Assembly (NCBI GenBank): GCA_026416955.1
Contig: JAOAEE010000056.1
Location: forward strand, 1-48,925
Direction of reading: 5' to 3'
Length of the DNA stretch: 48,925 nt
Origin: Ignavibacteria bacterium
GTDB taxonomy: Bacteria; Bacteroidota; Ignavibacteria; Kapaibacteriales; UBA2268
Part shown: positions 17,931 to 27,400 of the stretch, in pieces
Layout: each line of letters starts with the position of its first letter
Position numbering within the stretch: the stretch's first letter is position 1
Made by a program: the position numbers and the translations under genes
Notes under the pieces: model-generated
What the model was told of the DNA's origin: nothing
What the model saw: only the letters and a program-made list of their open reading frames with translations
The model's database searches: none

Positions 17931-17967
17931 GAGGCTGCTTTTCGAAATAAGCAGCCTCTCTTTTTAT
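17931..17967 (+). terminator. Rho-independent terminator after the LTxxQ lipoprotein gene
   Basis: Perfect 10-bp stem GAGGCTGCTT / AAGCAGCCTC (17931-17940 and 17949-17958), an 8-base loop, then TCTTTTTATTT. It sits between two convergent genes. On the other strand the hairpin is followed by GGAAGTTTATTTTTT, so it may also stop folC transcripts. Confidence 0.9.
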
Positions 17968-17985
17968 TTATTGAATGTTGCTTTG

Positions 17986-19320
17986 TTATATTATTAATTT
18001 TTCGAAATTGGTTGGAAAATCCCAATAAGTTTCCTTTTTCAAAACAGGTACAAGTTCTGCAAGAAGATAAAAAGAGCCAATAATAAAGATGGGCTCCATT
18101 TTTTTGTATGCAAATTGGAAAGCGTTTTCACTTGTTTCGGTCAAAACTACTTCCAATCCATTTGGAAAAAATTTTTCAAATTCAAACCGAGATTTTTTAT
18201 AAACAATATTGTTCCTCTCTGCTCTCTCATACTTTAAATTTGGTAAGAATAAAACTTTAGTAATGGGTAATAAAAACTCAAGCATTTTTATGTAATTCTT
18301 ATCACGCATAGAAGCAAAAATGGTATTCCACTTAGTTTCGAGAAAAATTTCTTTAACTAGTTCTACAGTTTTTTCCACCGAATTTGGGTTATGTGCTACA
18401 TCTACTAAAATCAATGGAGAATTGTTGATTATTTCGAACCTTCCATATAATCCAGAGTTTTTTCTAACTTTTTCTACCCCATTCATTACTGCAAATTTCG
18501 AAATATTGAAATATTTCTGTAAATACTCAATTGCTACAATAGTAGCAGCAATGTTTTCAATTTGGTGTTTACCGACCAATGGTGTAACAAGAGAATACGA
18601 ATTTTCTTCGGTCAAAACTTGAAGTTTCATCATTTGTGGTTCAATTCCGCTTACTTTTGTTTTAACTTTGTTTTCCACAAAGATTAGTTTAGCTTCGTTA
18701 GCTTTTAAATTTTGTAAATACTGGTATACTTTAGAATCATTATACGACACAATTGCTGTACGATTTGGTTTAATTATTCCAGCCTTTTCGAAAGCAATTT
18801 CTTCAATAGTGCGACCAAGATATTCTTCGTGGTCCAAGTCAATTCGAGTTATTATTGAAAGCAATGGGTCGACAACATTTGTAGCATCATAACGACCACC
18901 CATTCCAGTTTCAACTACACAAACATCAGTACCAACTTTCGAAAAATAGTCAAAAGCAATTGCTGTTGTGATTTCAAAAAAAGTTGCATTTAGTTCTTCA
19001 CTGAATTTTATATACTTTTCTACAAGTGGTTCCAAATCATTGTCTGATATAGGAATACCATTAACTTTTATTCTTTCGTTAAAAGAAAAAATGTGCGGCG
19101 AGGTATATAACCCGACCTTTAAACCAGCTTCCATAAATATCGAGGCAAGAAGCGAAGCAACACTACCTTTGCCATTGGTACCGGCGATATGAATTACCTT
19201 GATTTTTTGGTGGGGGTTACCATTTCTATCCAAAATCCGATTAATCCTTTCCAATCCAGGTTTTATTCCAAATCTCCTTAGAGAAAACAATTTATCCAAT
19301 AAGTCTTTTTTCATAAACAA
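17986..19320 (-). CDS. folC: Bifunctional folylpolyglutamate/dihydrofolate synthase
   Basis: A FolC/Mur-ligase family protein of 444 residues. It joins glutamate to dihydropteroate and to reduced folates in the cytoplasm, using ATP. The P-loop is IHIAGTNGKGSVASLLAS, followed by YTSPHIFSFNERIKVNG and CVVETGMGGRYDATNVVDP. The segment DLDHEEYLGRTIEEIAFEKAGIIKP is the family's omega-loop and metal region. The C-terminal ligase domain begins near 290 (FEIINNSPLILVDVAHNP). The start codon overlaps the end of pdxB by 10 bases, so the two are translated from one message. An alternative start is the Met at residue 3. Confidence 0.95.
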   Translation of the reverse strand: MFMKKDLLDKLFSLRRFGIKPGLERINRILDRNGNPHQKIKVIHIAGTNGKGSVASLLASIFMEAGLKVGLYTSPHIFSFNERIKVNGIPISDNDLEPLVEKYIKFSEELNATFFEITTAIAFDYFSKVGTDVCVVETGMGGRYDATNVVDPLLSIITRIDLDHEEYLGRTIEEIAFEKAGIIKPNRTAIVSYNDSKVYQYLQNLKANEAKLIFVENKVKTKVSGIEPQMMKLQVLTEENSYSLVTPLVGKHQIENIAATIVAIEYLQKYFNISKFAVMNGVEKVRKNSGLYGRFEIINNSPLILVDVAHNPNSVEKTVELVKEIFLETKWNTIFASMRDKNYIKMLEFLLPITKVLFLPNLKYERAERNNIVYKKSRFEFEKFFPNGLEVVLTETSENAFQFAYKKMEPIFIIGSFYLLAELVPVLKKETYWDFPTNFEKLII

Positions 19321-20417
19321 TCTAATATTTCGTGTCTCTTTGGATAAAATTTTCTTAGTTTATCAAAATAATTTGCTTTTCCTTCTTCATCTGTATTATA
19401 AATTATGGATTTAAGAAAAAAAGAATCTTCGAGTAATTTCCGAGTTTCCTTTAGTTTATTATAAAGTAACTTAGGGCTCTTAAATACTCTTTTATCCAGA
19501 GGCACATATCTTTGCATTTCTTTTTCCAAAATTGAGTAATTAGGGGTAACATTAGTAAACTTCTCGAAACTTTGTAGCATTTTCAATGTTCCCCGCAACT
19601 TTCCTTCGTAAGAATACCCCGCAATGTGTGGTGTACTAATATCGCAAAGGTCCACCAAGTTTGAATTAATTTGAGGTTCATTTTCCCAAACATCAATAAC
19701 AACCGAAACTCTTTTTTCTGTAAGAATTTGCAACAAGTCGGTTTCCGACACCACTCCCCCCCGTGAAGTATGAATAAACAAAGCATCTTCTTGAATTAAA
19801 TCCAACATATTCTTATTTAGCATCTTAACCGTTGGGTAGTTTCCAGTAGAAGTCAAAGGAACGTGATTAGTTACAATATTTGATTTGCTCAATAGCTCTT
19901 TTAATTCACAGTAAGTAACGTATTCTGGAAAATTATTTTCTTTTCCAAATTCGATTTTTTCGAGGAGTGGAGGGTCGTACACCAACAATTTTAATCCTAA
20001 CAAATGGGAATATTTCCCAACCAACGAACCAATATTTCCAAAACCAATTATTCCAATGGTTAGTTCACATAAATTCGAACCTTTTTCCAAAGCCCAATGC
20101 AAAATAGAAAAAACTACATATTCAGCAACTGAATTTGCGTTCGAACCCTTTGCATCGACAAAATAAATTCCCTTTGAATTAAGGTAATCTAAGTCTATGT
20201 GGTCAACTCCAGAAGTTGCAGTACCCACAAATAGAACTTCGCTTCCATCAAGCAAATCTTTATCAACTTTGGTATTTGAGCGAACAAAAAGAAACTTACA
20301 ATTAGTTTCTAAAATAAATTCCTTCGACAAATTTCTTGCAGAAAATGTTACAACATCCCCAACTTTTGAAAGAGAGTCAGCAAGAAATGGAATTTGCTCG
20401 TCTACTAATATTCTCAT
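19311..20417 (-). CDS. pdxB: 4-phosphoerythronate dehydrogenase
   Basis: PdxB, 368 residues. It oxidises 4-phospho-D-erythronate in the deoxyxylulose-phosphate-dependent route to pyridoxal phosphate. It belongs to the D-2-hydroxyacid dehydrogenase family. Diagnostic PdxB features are the opening MRILVDEQIPFLADSLSKVG, and ATSGVDHIDLDYL followed by DAKGSNANSVAEYV. The NAD site is IGIIGFGNIGSLVG. The catalytic Arg, Glu and His are in HTSRGGVVSE, DVWENEPQ and STPHIAGYSYEGK. The PdxB-specific C-terminal dimer domain (from about 280) is present. First gene of a pdxB-folC unit; divergent from the SemiSWEET-TerB-like gene with a 92-base gap. Confidence 0.93.
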   Translation of the reverse strand: MRILVDEQIPFLADSLSKVGDVVTFSARNLSKEFILETNCKFLFVRSNTKVDKDLLDGSEVLFVGTATSGVDHIDLDYLNSKGIYFVDAKGSNANSVAEYVVFSILHWALEKGSNLCELTIGIIGFGNIGSLVGKYSHLLGLKLLVYDPPLLEKIEFGKENNFPEYVTYCELKELLSKSNIVTNHVPLTSTGNYPTVKMLNKNMLDLIQEDALFIHTSRGGVVSETDLLQILTEKRVSVVIDVWENEPQINSNLVDLCDISTPHIAGYSYEGKLRGTLKMLQSFEKFTNVTPNYSILEKEMQRYVPLDKRVFKSPKLLYNKLKETRKLLEDSFFLKSIIYNTDEEGKANYFDKLRKFYPKRHEILDCL

Positions 20418-20509
20418 AATAGAGCATCAACAAAAATTAAAATTCATAATTTGCAAAATTGTAAAAAACTTTCTTAATTTTCTTTATGTAGAAATTTTAA
20501 GGAATAAAT

Positions 20510-21487
20510 ATGCAATTGCTTGAAAACTTAATAAATGCTTTCATTTGGATTTCGTTATTGATGAGCCTAGTTCAAGTTTATCTGCAAACTAACAAGATAT
20601 GGAAAAGAAAACACGAGCAAGTTGTTGCAGAAAGCCAATCTATTGCTGGATTATCTCTGTTGATATTGAATTGTTTAATATGGTTAATTTCCTATATACT
20701 GAAAAAAGATATAGAGAGTATTATTGATACATCTTTAATAATTGCCCAATCTGTAGTCTTTCTTTTGATTGGAACAGGACTTTGGGTGCGAGGTCAAAGG
20801 AAAAAAGGGTTTTGGACATTACTAAAACATGCATTAAAAATAGAGCGAAAAGAAGCAAATTACTTATTGAAACGCTTTTTCAAACCCCAAAATGCAGAAC
20901 TCATACTGGATATTCTCCATCAAATTGCAATGATAGATGAAGAATTGGATGAACGAGAAAAACAATTAATTCATTATTTTGCAATGGAGTGGAACATTCC
21001 ATACTCTTTGGAACAAAAGAATAAAGAACGAAAAAACATAAAACCCGACGAAAAATATGTTTATTTGAGAAACAAATTGCTTGATTATTTACAAAGGGAC
21101 CCACCAGTTGAACAAGTTGCACAATTGAAGGATTTAATTAAAGAAATGGTCTTAGCCGATGAAAAAGTTACTAACGAAGAAAAATTAATTTCCAATGAGT
21201 TAAATGGAATGATAGATTCATATTTACAAAAAGAAAAACAAACTCAAATCTTCCAAGTAATTATCGTCCCACAAAATCAGGTCCAAGAAGAAAAAGTTAA
21301 AGAATTGATACCCGATAGCCAAGAGCTAAGAACATTCGGCGGAAGGGTTTTTTCTATTGGAACATTCTATTCGAAAGAATTTGCAGAAATGGTGTGCCAA
21401 AGATTTCGAAAGTTTAATCTTTTCACAATAGTCTACAATTTAGAAAGCCTTTTACAAGAAATGGAAAATACCAGAGGAAATGTATAA
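20510..21487 (+). CDS. SemiSWEET/PQ-loop-like membrane domain fused to TerB-like domain
   Basis: A 325-residue protein. Three TM helices lie at about residues 8-28, 48-67 and 74-94. The segment VQVYLQTNKIWKRKHEQ, then SQSIAGLSLLILNCLIWLI, resembles the PQ-loop repeat of SemiSWEET sugar transporters (Q-x(n)-W-K-x-K, then GLSL). An insertion is present and the Pro of PQ is missing. From about 120 to 235 comes a soluble helical domain with two DE-rich turns (IAMIDEELDEREKQLIHYFA; MVLADEKVTNEEKLISNEL), the pattern of TerB/DjlA-type domains. The last 80 residues (TFGGRVFSIGTFYSKEFAEM) look like a SPOR-type alpha/beta fold. The function is not known to me; sensing or transport with a cytoplasmic metal- or stress-linked module is conceivable. 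Confidence 0.5.
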   Translation: MQLLENLINAFIWISLLMSLVQVYLQTNKIWKRKHEQVVAESQSIAGLSLLILNCLIWLISYILKKDIESIIDTSLIIAQSVVFLLIGTGLWVRGQRKKGFWTLLKHALKIERKEANYLLKRFFKPQNAELILDILHQIAMIDEELDEREKQLIHYFAMEWNIPYSLEQKNKERKNIKPDEKYVYLRNKLLDYLQRDPPVEQVAQLKDLIKEMVLADEKVTNEEKLISNELNGMIDSYLQKEKQTQIFQVIIVPQNQVQEEKVKELIPDSQELRTFGGRVFSIGTFYSKEFAEMVCQRFRKFNLFTIVYNLESLLQEMENTRGNV

Positions 21488-21552
21488 ATCTTTAGTAAAA
21501 TGAAATAATTTCCAATTTTTTACGATTTTTATTTTGAATACTTTGGCAGTTT

Positions 21553-23850
21553 ATGAAAACTATTTATACATTTGTCCTTCTTTTTACCCTTTGTGGAACG
21601 ACCTTGTTGGCGCAATGGGAAAAGGTAAAAAACTTACCCGCTGGTTACGATAATTCTTACTGGTTGGAAATGTACTTTTTACCCGACAAACCCAATTATG
21701 GTTGGGTTTGCGGTTACGATGGTAAGGTACTTAGAACTACCGATATGGGAAGAACTTGGAATGGAACAACGATACGCGGTGCTTATCAATTGGAACACAT
21801 ACACTTTGTCGACGAGAAAATTGGCTTTACATCTGGAATTGGTTCCAATGGTTTTGGGAAAATATACAAAACAACTGACGGTGGAGTTACTTGGTTCGAT
21901 ATCACTCCTTTTAGGGCAGAAGACTTATGGGGACATTGGTTTGTGGATAAAGATTATGGAGTTGTTATTGGTGGCGGGTGTATAACACCCCAAAGATTTT
22001 TTCTGACAACAAACGGTGGAAACTCTTGGGATTATTTTACTGAAATCGACTACTTCCCAAATTCTGGTCTCACAGATGTAATTATTTATTCAAGAAATGG
22101 TTTGGGATACGCTACCAGCAGTGGTTACATTTGGAAAACTACCGATGGAGGGAAAAGTTGGCAAGTATTTTCTCGCTCGGGAAACAACGACTGGCAAGAA
22201 GACCTTTGGATTTCTGGAAACACAATAATTGTTCCTTACTCTCTAGGTTGTGGTGGAGATGGAGGCTCAGGTGGTGTTCGCTCCACAAGGGACTTTGGAA
22301 AGACTTGGAAACAGTTCCCAACTGGTACTTCGATGTTTGGAGCTTTCTTGCACGATTCTTTACGAGGCTGGGTTTGTGGCTGGGACAGAGCAGTTTACTA
22401 CACTGCAAATGGAGGTGACACTTGGACCCTGTTAAATTGTGGAATTGACCCCGGAGTTTCTCTCGACGACTTCTGGTTTATTAACGATACTCTTGGTTGG
22501 GTCGTTGGAAGCGGTATTTACAAATTTGTAGGAGTTAAAAAAGTTGTTTCTAAAATCAATGTATTTCCAGACACAACAGCTTGCGAAGGAGACACAATCG
22601 TTCTCAAAGCCACAAACAGTGCAAAATTTTACAGGTGGTCGAACAACTCCGTTACCAAAGAAATCAAAGTTACCAAAAGTGGGACTTATGAGTTAATTTC
22701 TTGGGATACAGATTGTGACACTATTATTCCAGCAACAGTAAACATTAAGTTTTTCCCAAAACCAAAAATTTCATTATCCAAACAAGGAGTAGCATACATT
22801 TGCGAAGGCAATGTTGTACCATTGTGGTATATTACCAATGAAAGAAATGCGAAATGGTCTGATGGTAGAAAAGATACAATATATGTTACCTCCCCCGGTC
22901 GATATGTTGCATACGCAACTAATGAATATGGATGTACCGATAGTGCATTCGTCGAATTTAAATTAATTTCAAGGCCAAAAATACAAAGTATTGGTAGGCT
23001 GGATATTTGCGAAGGGGACTCAGTTATCCTTTTTATTGAAGGAAATTTTAGCAAAGTTGAATGGTTTTCCAATTCGGACACAATACCAATTGGATTTGGA
23101 AATAGATATGTTGCAAAAAAGACCGGTTCCTTTTTCGCAAAAGCATTTGCAATTGAGGGTTGCGTGGTAGTTTCCGACACTATCACTATCAACGTTCGGA
23201 TGGAAACAAATGCTTTCGAAATTCTTCTTACGAGTCCTAAATTTATTCTGAATTTTGATAGTGTCAATGCAAGAAATAATAAATGCTTAGAACTTCCTAT
23301 TAAAAATAGAACAGATGAAAAATTAGTTTTAGATTATATTTTTATCAAGGGAAATACATCTTTTTCCACAATTCCCAGCGAATTTCCATTAGTTTTGGAA
23401 CCAAAGGAGACAAAATCTGTTCATATTTGTTTTGCACCAAATAAAATAGGGCAAGAACAAGATACTATCATTATTTTCGATAAGTGTTGGGACCAATACG
23501 TTTTCCTTGTAGGATTGGGAATTCCAAATTATTACGATGCAGAAAGCTCTTGCAATGTTAAATTAACTGGCAAGACTGTTCAATTTTCAACAAGAAGAAA
23601 TTCTATAGAATATCGGATAATTGCTTCAAACGCGAAACAAATTATTGTGGAAATTCCTTATTCCCAAGAAGAAGTAAAAGTTCAAATATTCAACCAAATT
23701 GGAGAACAAATATTCAATCAACAAAACCAAGGAACTCCTAACATAAATAAAATTTTAATAAATCTTGACCAACTTCCTTCTGGATTATACTTCATAAGGG
23801 TCTACAACGACACAACAAACTTGGTATTTCCTATCCTTTTAGAAAAATGA
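21553..23850 (+). CDS. T9SS-secreted Ycf48/BNR-repeat protein
   Basis: A 765-residue exported protein. The signal peptide is about 1-20. A beta-propeller of photosystem-II-assembly-factor Ycf48/BNR type follows over about 20-330. Its repeated Asp-box-like turns are KTTDGGVTWF, TTNGGNSWDY, KTTDGGKSWQ, STRDFGKTWK and TANGGDTWTL, each preceded by a GWVCG/GYATS-like strand. Next come Ig-like segments with repeated C-E-G-D motifs (ACEGDTIVL, ICEGNVVPL, ICEGDSVIL; about 345-560). An ASH-like domain covers about 565-670 (FAPNKIGQEQDTIII). The T9SS tail is DQLPSGLYFIRVYNDTTNLV. This is a typical large surface protein of T9SS bacteria. Its ligand is unknown. The stop overlaps the engB start by 4 bases (ATGA). 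Confidence 0.85.
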   Translation: MKTIYTFVLLFTLCGTTLLAQWEKVKNLPAGYDNSYWLEMYFLPDKPNYGWVCGYDGKVLRTTDMGRTWNGTTIRGAYQLEHIHFVDEKIGFTSGIGSNGFGKIYKTTDGGVTWFDITPFRAEDLWGHWFVDKDYGVVIGGGCITPQRFFLTTNGGNSWDYFTEIDYFPNSGLTDVIIYSRNGLGYATSSGYIWKTTDGGKSWQVFSRSGNNDWQEDLWISGNTIIVPYSLGCGGDGGSGGVRSTRDFGKTWKQFPTGTSMFGAFLHDSLRGWVCGWDRAVYYTANGGDTWTLLNCGIDPGVSLDDFWFINDTLGWVVGSGIYKFVGVKKVVSKINVFPDTTACEGDTIVLKATNSAKFYRWSNNSVTKEIKVTKSGTYELISWDTDCDTIIPATVNIKFFPKPKISLSKQGVAYICEGNVVPLWYITNERNAKWSDGRKDTIYVTSPGRYVAYATNEYGCTDSAFVEFKLISRPKIQSIGRLDICEGDSVILFIEGNFSKVEWFSNSDTIPIGFGNRYVAKKTGSFFAKAFAIEGCVVVSDTITINVRMETNAFEILLTSPKFILNFDSVNARNNKCLELPIKNRTDEKLVLDYIFIKGNTSFSTIPSEFPLVLEPKETKSVHICFAPNKIGQEQDTIIIFDKCWDQYVFLVGLGIPNYYDAESSCNVKLTGKTVQFSTRRNSIEYRIIASNAKQIIVEIPYSQEEVKVQIFNQIGEQIFNQQNQGTPNINKILINLDQLPSGLYFIRVYNDTTNLVFPILLEK

Positions 23851-24458
23851 GAGTATTCGACGCAGAGTTTATAGTGGGCGCAAATAGTCCAGAAAAATTC
23901 CCAAAAACAAATTTACCAGAATTTGCATTTTCTGGTAGGTCAAATGTTGGTAAATCATCTCTTCTAAATACAATTGTACTTCGAAAAAACCTTGCACAAG
24001 TAAGTTCTAAACCGGGTAGAACGAGACAAATAAACTTTTACAATATTGAAAACAAATACATTTTCGCCGATATGCCCGGATTTGGATATGCCTCTGTCTC
24101 GAAAGAAGAAAGACAAACTTGGGTCGAGTTAAACACAAAATATTTCAAAGGAAGAGAAAACTTGGTATTGGTGTGTTTACTTGTCGATTCAAGAATAGAA
24201 CCCCAAAAAACCGACCTCGCACAAATAGAACTTCTGGAAAACCTAATGAAAAATTATGTAATAGTTTTAACAAAAACAGATAAAGTAGGAGAAAATTCAT
24301 TAAAAAAACTGATAAAAGAATATGAATTTTTGTTGCAATATTGCAATTTTGTAGTGGAACTTTTGCCTTTTTCTGCTATTACCAGAAGAGGTCGCGATGA
24401 ACTAATTGCAATTATTAAAAAGTTTGCTGAAAAATGGAATCAAATGAAGTCGAAATAA
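23847..24458 (+). CDS. engB: Ribosome biogenesis GTP-binding protein EngB (YihA/YsxC)
   Basis: EngB (YsxC/YihA), 203 residues, the normal length. It is an essential small GTPase of 50S ribosome assembly. All G motifs are visible: G1 GRSNVGKSS (about 31-39), G2 in SKPGRTRQINFY, G3 DMPGFGYA, G4 LTKTDKV and G5 FSAITRRG. The start codon overlaps the stop of the upstream secreted-protein gene (ATGA at 23847-23850), and its 3' end overlaps the TamB-like gene by 25 bases. Translational coupling between a surface protein, a GTPase and an envelope protein is therefore likely. Confidence 0.96.
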   Translation: MRVFDAEFIVGANSPEKFPKTNLPEFAFSGRSNVGKSSLLNTIVLRKNLAQVSSKPGRTRQINFYNIENKYIFADMPGFGYASVSKEERQTWVELNTKYFKGRENLVLVCLLVDSRIEPQKTDLAQIELLENLMKNYVIVLTKTDKVGENSLKKLIKEYEFLLQYCNFVVELLPFSAITRRGRDELIAIIKKFAEKWNQMKSK

Positions 24459-27400
24459 AAGGGAAAAATAATTCGAACAAAAAAAGTTTCCTTTGGAAAA
24501 TTCCAATTATCATTGTTTTGGTATTTCTTGCTGGTTCTTTATTAATTACGTTAATTTTCACTTTCAACTTTTCCAAAACTTATCTTTTAAAAACTGCTTT
24601 GAATATAGTAAATGAAGAATTTAACGGAAAAATTTCGTTCGAAAAAGTCCATTTCAATCTCTTTAAAGGCATTATAATAGATAATGTGCTTTTTTCGCTT
24701 AATTCAGATACAATTTTATTTGCAACTAAAGTTAGAATAGATTGGGACTTTAGTCCAATTTTCAAAAATAAATTAATAATCAAATATGTCGAATTAGAAA
24801 AACCATATATCAATCTGATTAAAGGAAAAGGTGAAGACCTATGGAATATCGAAAGATTTTTCAAACCTTCCAAGAAAGAAAAAGCAAAGTCTAAAACAAA
24901 TCTTGTTGTTTTCATAAACAATTTCAAAATCACTCAAGGAAGCGTCAGAATAAAAAATGAAAATCACATAAACACAGAAAACACTTTTCAACCCGAAAAT
25001 CTCTTGGTTCAAAACTTAAGTATTTCACTTAAAGGTAAAATTGATTTATTTCAAAATAAATTTGATTTCGATTTCAAACACCTTTCACTATACGAAATGA
25101 ATTACGGAATTGAAATCGATAAGTTATCTACATTTGTAGGAATAGACACAAACAATATTCAAGCCGAAAAAATTCTTTTAAAAACACCCAAAACAAATTT
25201 GTCCATCGACTTTTATTATGATTTTAAATCTCACAATGTTAGTTTTAATATCGAACCATCTAATGTAAACACAAGCGACATTTTGAAATTTGCAAAGTTA
25301 CCCTTAGCAGAAAACAAAGAAATAAAAATCTCTGGAAAAATAGAAATTGGAAGGGCTATCTCAATTAATGATGTAACCTTACAATTCCCTGGCAATTCTA
25401 AATTGAATATTACTGGAAAAGTTGACCCAACACATTATTCTCCTTTTTTAGACTTGACATTAAATAATGTAAAACTTTATGAGCGAGAAATTCGACCTTT
25501 ATTTCCAAACATATTAAACAGCATTCCAATTGAATTTACATATTTTTATTCGCAAAATTACAAAGTTAAATACGCTAACAGAACAATTTTTTTAGAAGGT
25601 AGTTTTGTGTCGCATCCTGGGAATTTCGCCTCTAAATTAGTTATTGATTCAAATTTCTATTTACAATTTGACATCAACTTTCGGAAATTAAATTTAAATC
25701 ACATTCAACACAAACTTCCAGTAACAGAACTTGATGGCAACACGTATGGAAAACTATTACTAACAAGTATTAGGAAATTAAACGGAAACTTAGTTTTAAA
25801 CATAATTAAAGGGAATTCTGAACTTGACGGTTTTAAAGATTTTCAACTTTCCACTTGCTCTCGTATCGAAAATGGTATTATTCAAATCGACAGTCTTGAT
25901 TTCTCTTATCTTGTAGGAGACACTACAAACTTTACACGAGATAACAAATTGAAGTTAAAAGGAACTTTAAATTTTTCAAACCCAGCGAACCCAGAGTACA
26001 CTGGTAATATAGTTTTAAATAATCTTCCTCTAAAAAAATTTTTCTCAAATAATAACAATGTACCAGAAAATATCTCGGGTAAATTTTACTTCGAAGGAAA
26101 AGGAATAAATCTCGACTCTTTAGAATTAAACTTTTTTGGAAATTTTTATGAATTCTCTTTTTCGGATAGAGCCCTTTTTCCTTTCAAAATAAATTTAACC
26201 ATAAATTTCGGCAATCCATTAAACAAGGAAATTGCAATAAGCTCGGACATATTAAATTGTAGGGTCAATGGTAATTACCAAATTTCCACTCTCGCCGAGA
26301 ACCTAGTAACTCAATTCACCATTATTGAAAAAACTATTTTAAATAAAATAGATAGTGTTTTAGGAAGCGACTCAAGTTCTAATGTTACAAGTACATTAGA
26401 AAATACTTTGCAAAGTAGTAAAAAAAATTCACCTCATTCAAAAAAAGCAAATTTCGAGGCGGACTTTGAAATTAAAGATTTCTCGTTATTAAGTATTTTT
26501 TTAAATACTAATCTCATTTTCTCTGGGGATTTAAAAATTAGAGCAGAAATTGATGAAACAAAAAGTAACTTAGTACTGGATTCATTAAACATAAAATACT
26601 TTTCTTATGAGAGAGGTAAAGATAAAATAAGTCTCTCCAACCTTTTTGCTAATGCACGTTGCTATTCAAAATCGTTAGATTCATTTCCTACATTGGATTT
26701 CTTTACACTAAAAACATCTACTGAAAATAGAATAGTTTTTGGAAACACATATTTCGATTATATAGATGCTGAACTAATCTACAAAAACGAAGAATTAATT
26801 TTCGATTTGCAAACAAGTGTTAACTCTATTTTTGCTACAAAAATAAAGGGAATATCAAAAATTTCCCAGAACCAAATCATCTCAAATTTTGAAAAACTCG
26901 ATTTATCCTTTCAAAATATTTTCCAATGGCGATTGGAGTATCCATTTGTACTATTTGCTAATGCACAGTCGATTAATATAGATAAATTAGAACTTGTTAG
27001 GGAAAATGCTGAAACTATTAATATCAAAGGTAGTTACTATTTTAATGATACATTGGATTTTAAATGTTCTATTTTTGATATTCCCTTGTACGACTTTCAA
27101 AAACTACTACCCGAGGGCAATTCTCTTTCAAAAATAAAAACCTTTTCGGGTAAGGTAAACAAAATTGAATTTGAACTTAGAAACACCCTTGCAAATCCAA
27201 AAATAAATTTAGAGCTACTTTCTTCGGGATTACAATTTGAATCGGTAGAATTAGGAAATATATTTGCTCAAGTATTATACTTTGATAATAATATTGAAGG
27301 GAATGTTACTTTAAAAAATAGAACTGATGCTCCTTTGGAAATAAAACTCATCGAAATACCATTTGAAATCAATCTCGAAGAAATGAAATTTGGTCTTATT

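Noticed and set aside
22686-23267. 193-residue antisense frame within the Ycf48/BNR-repeat gene
   Set aside because: It lies wholly opposite a well-supported gene and has no domain pattern or start signal.
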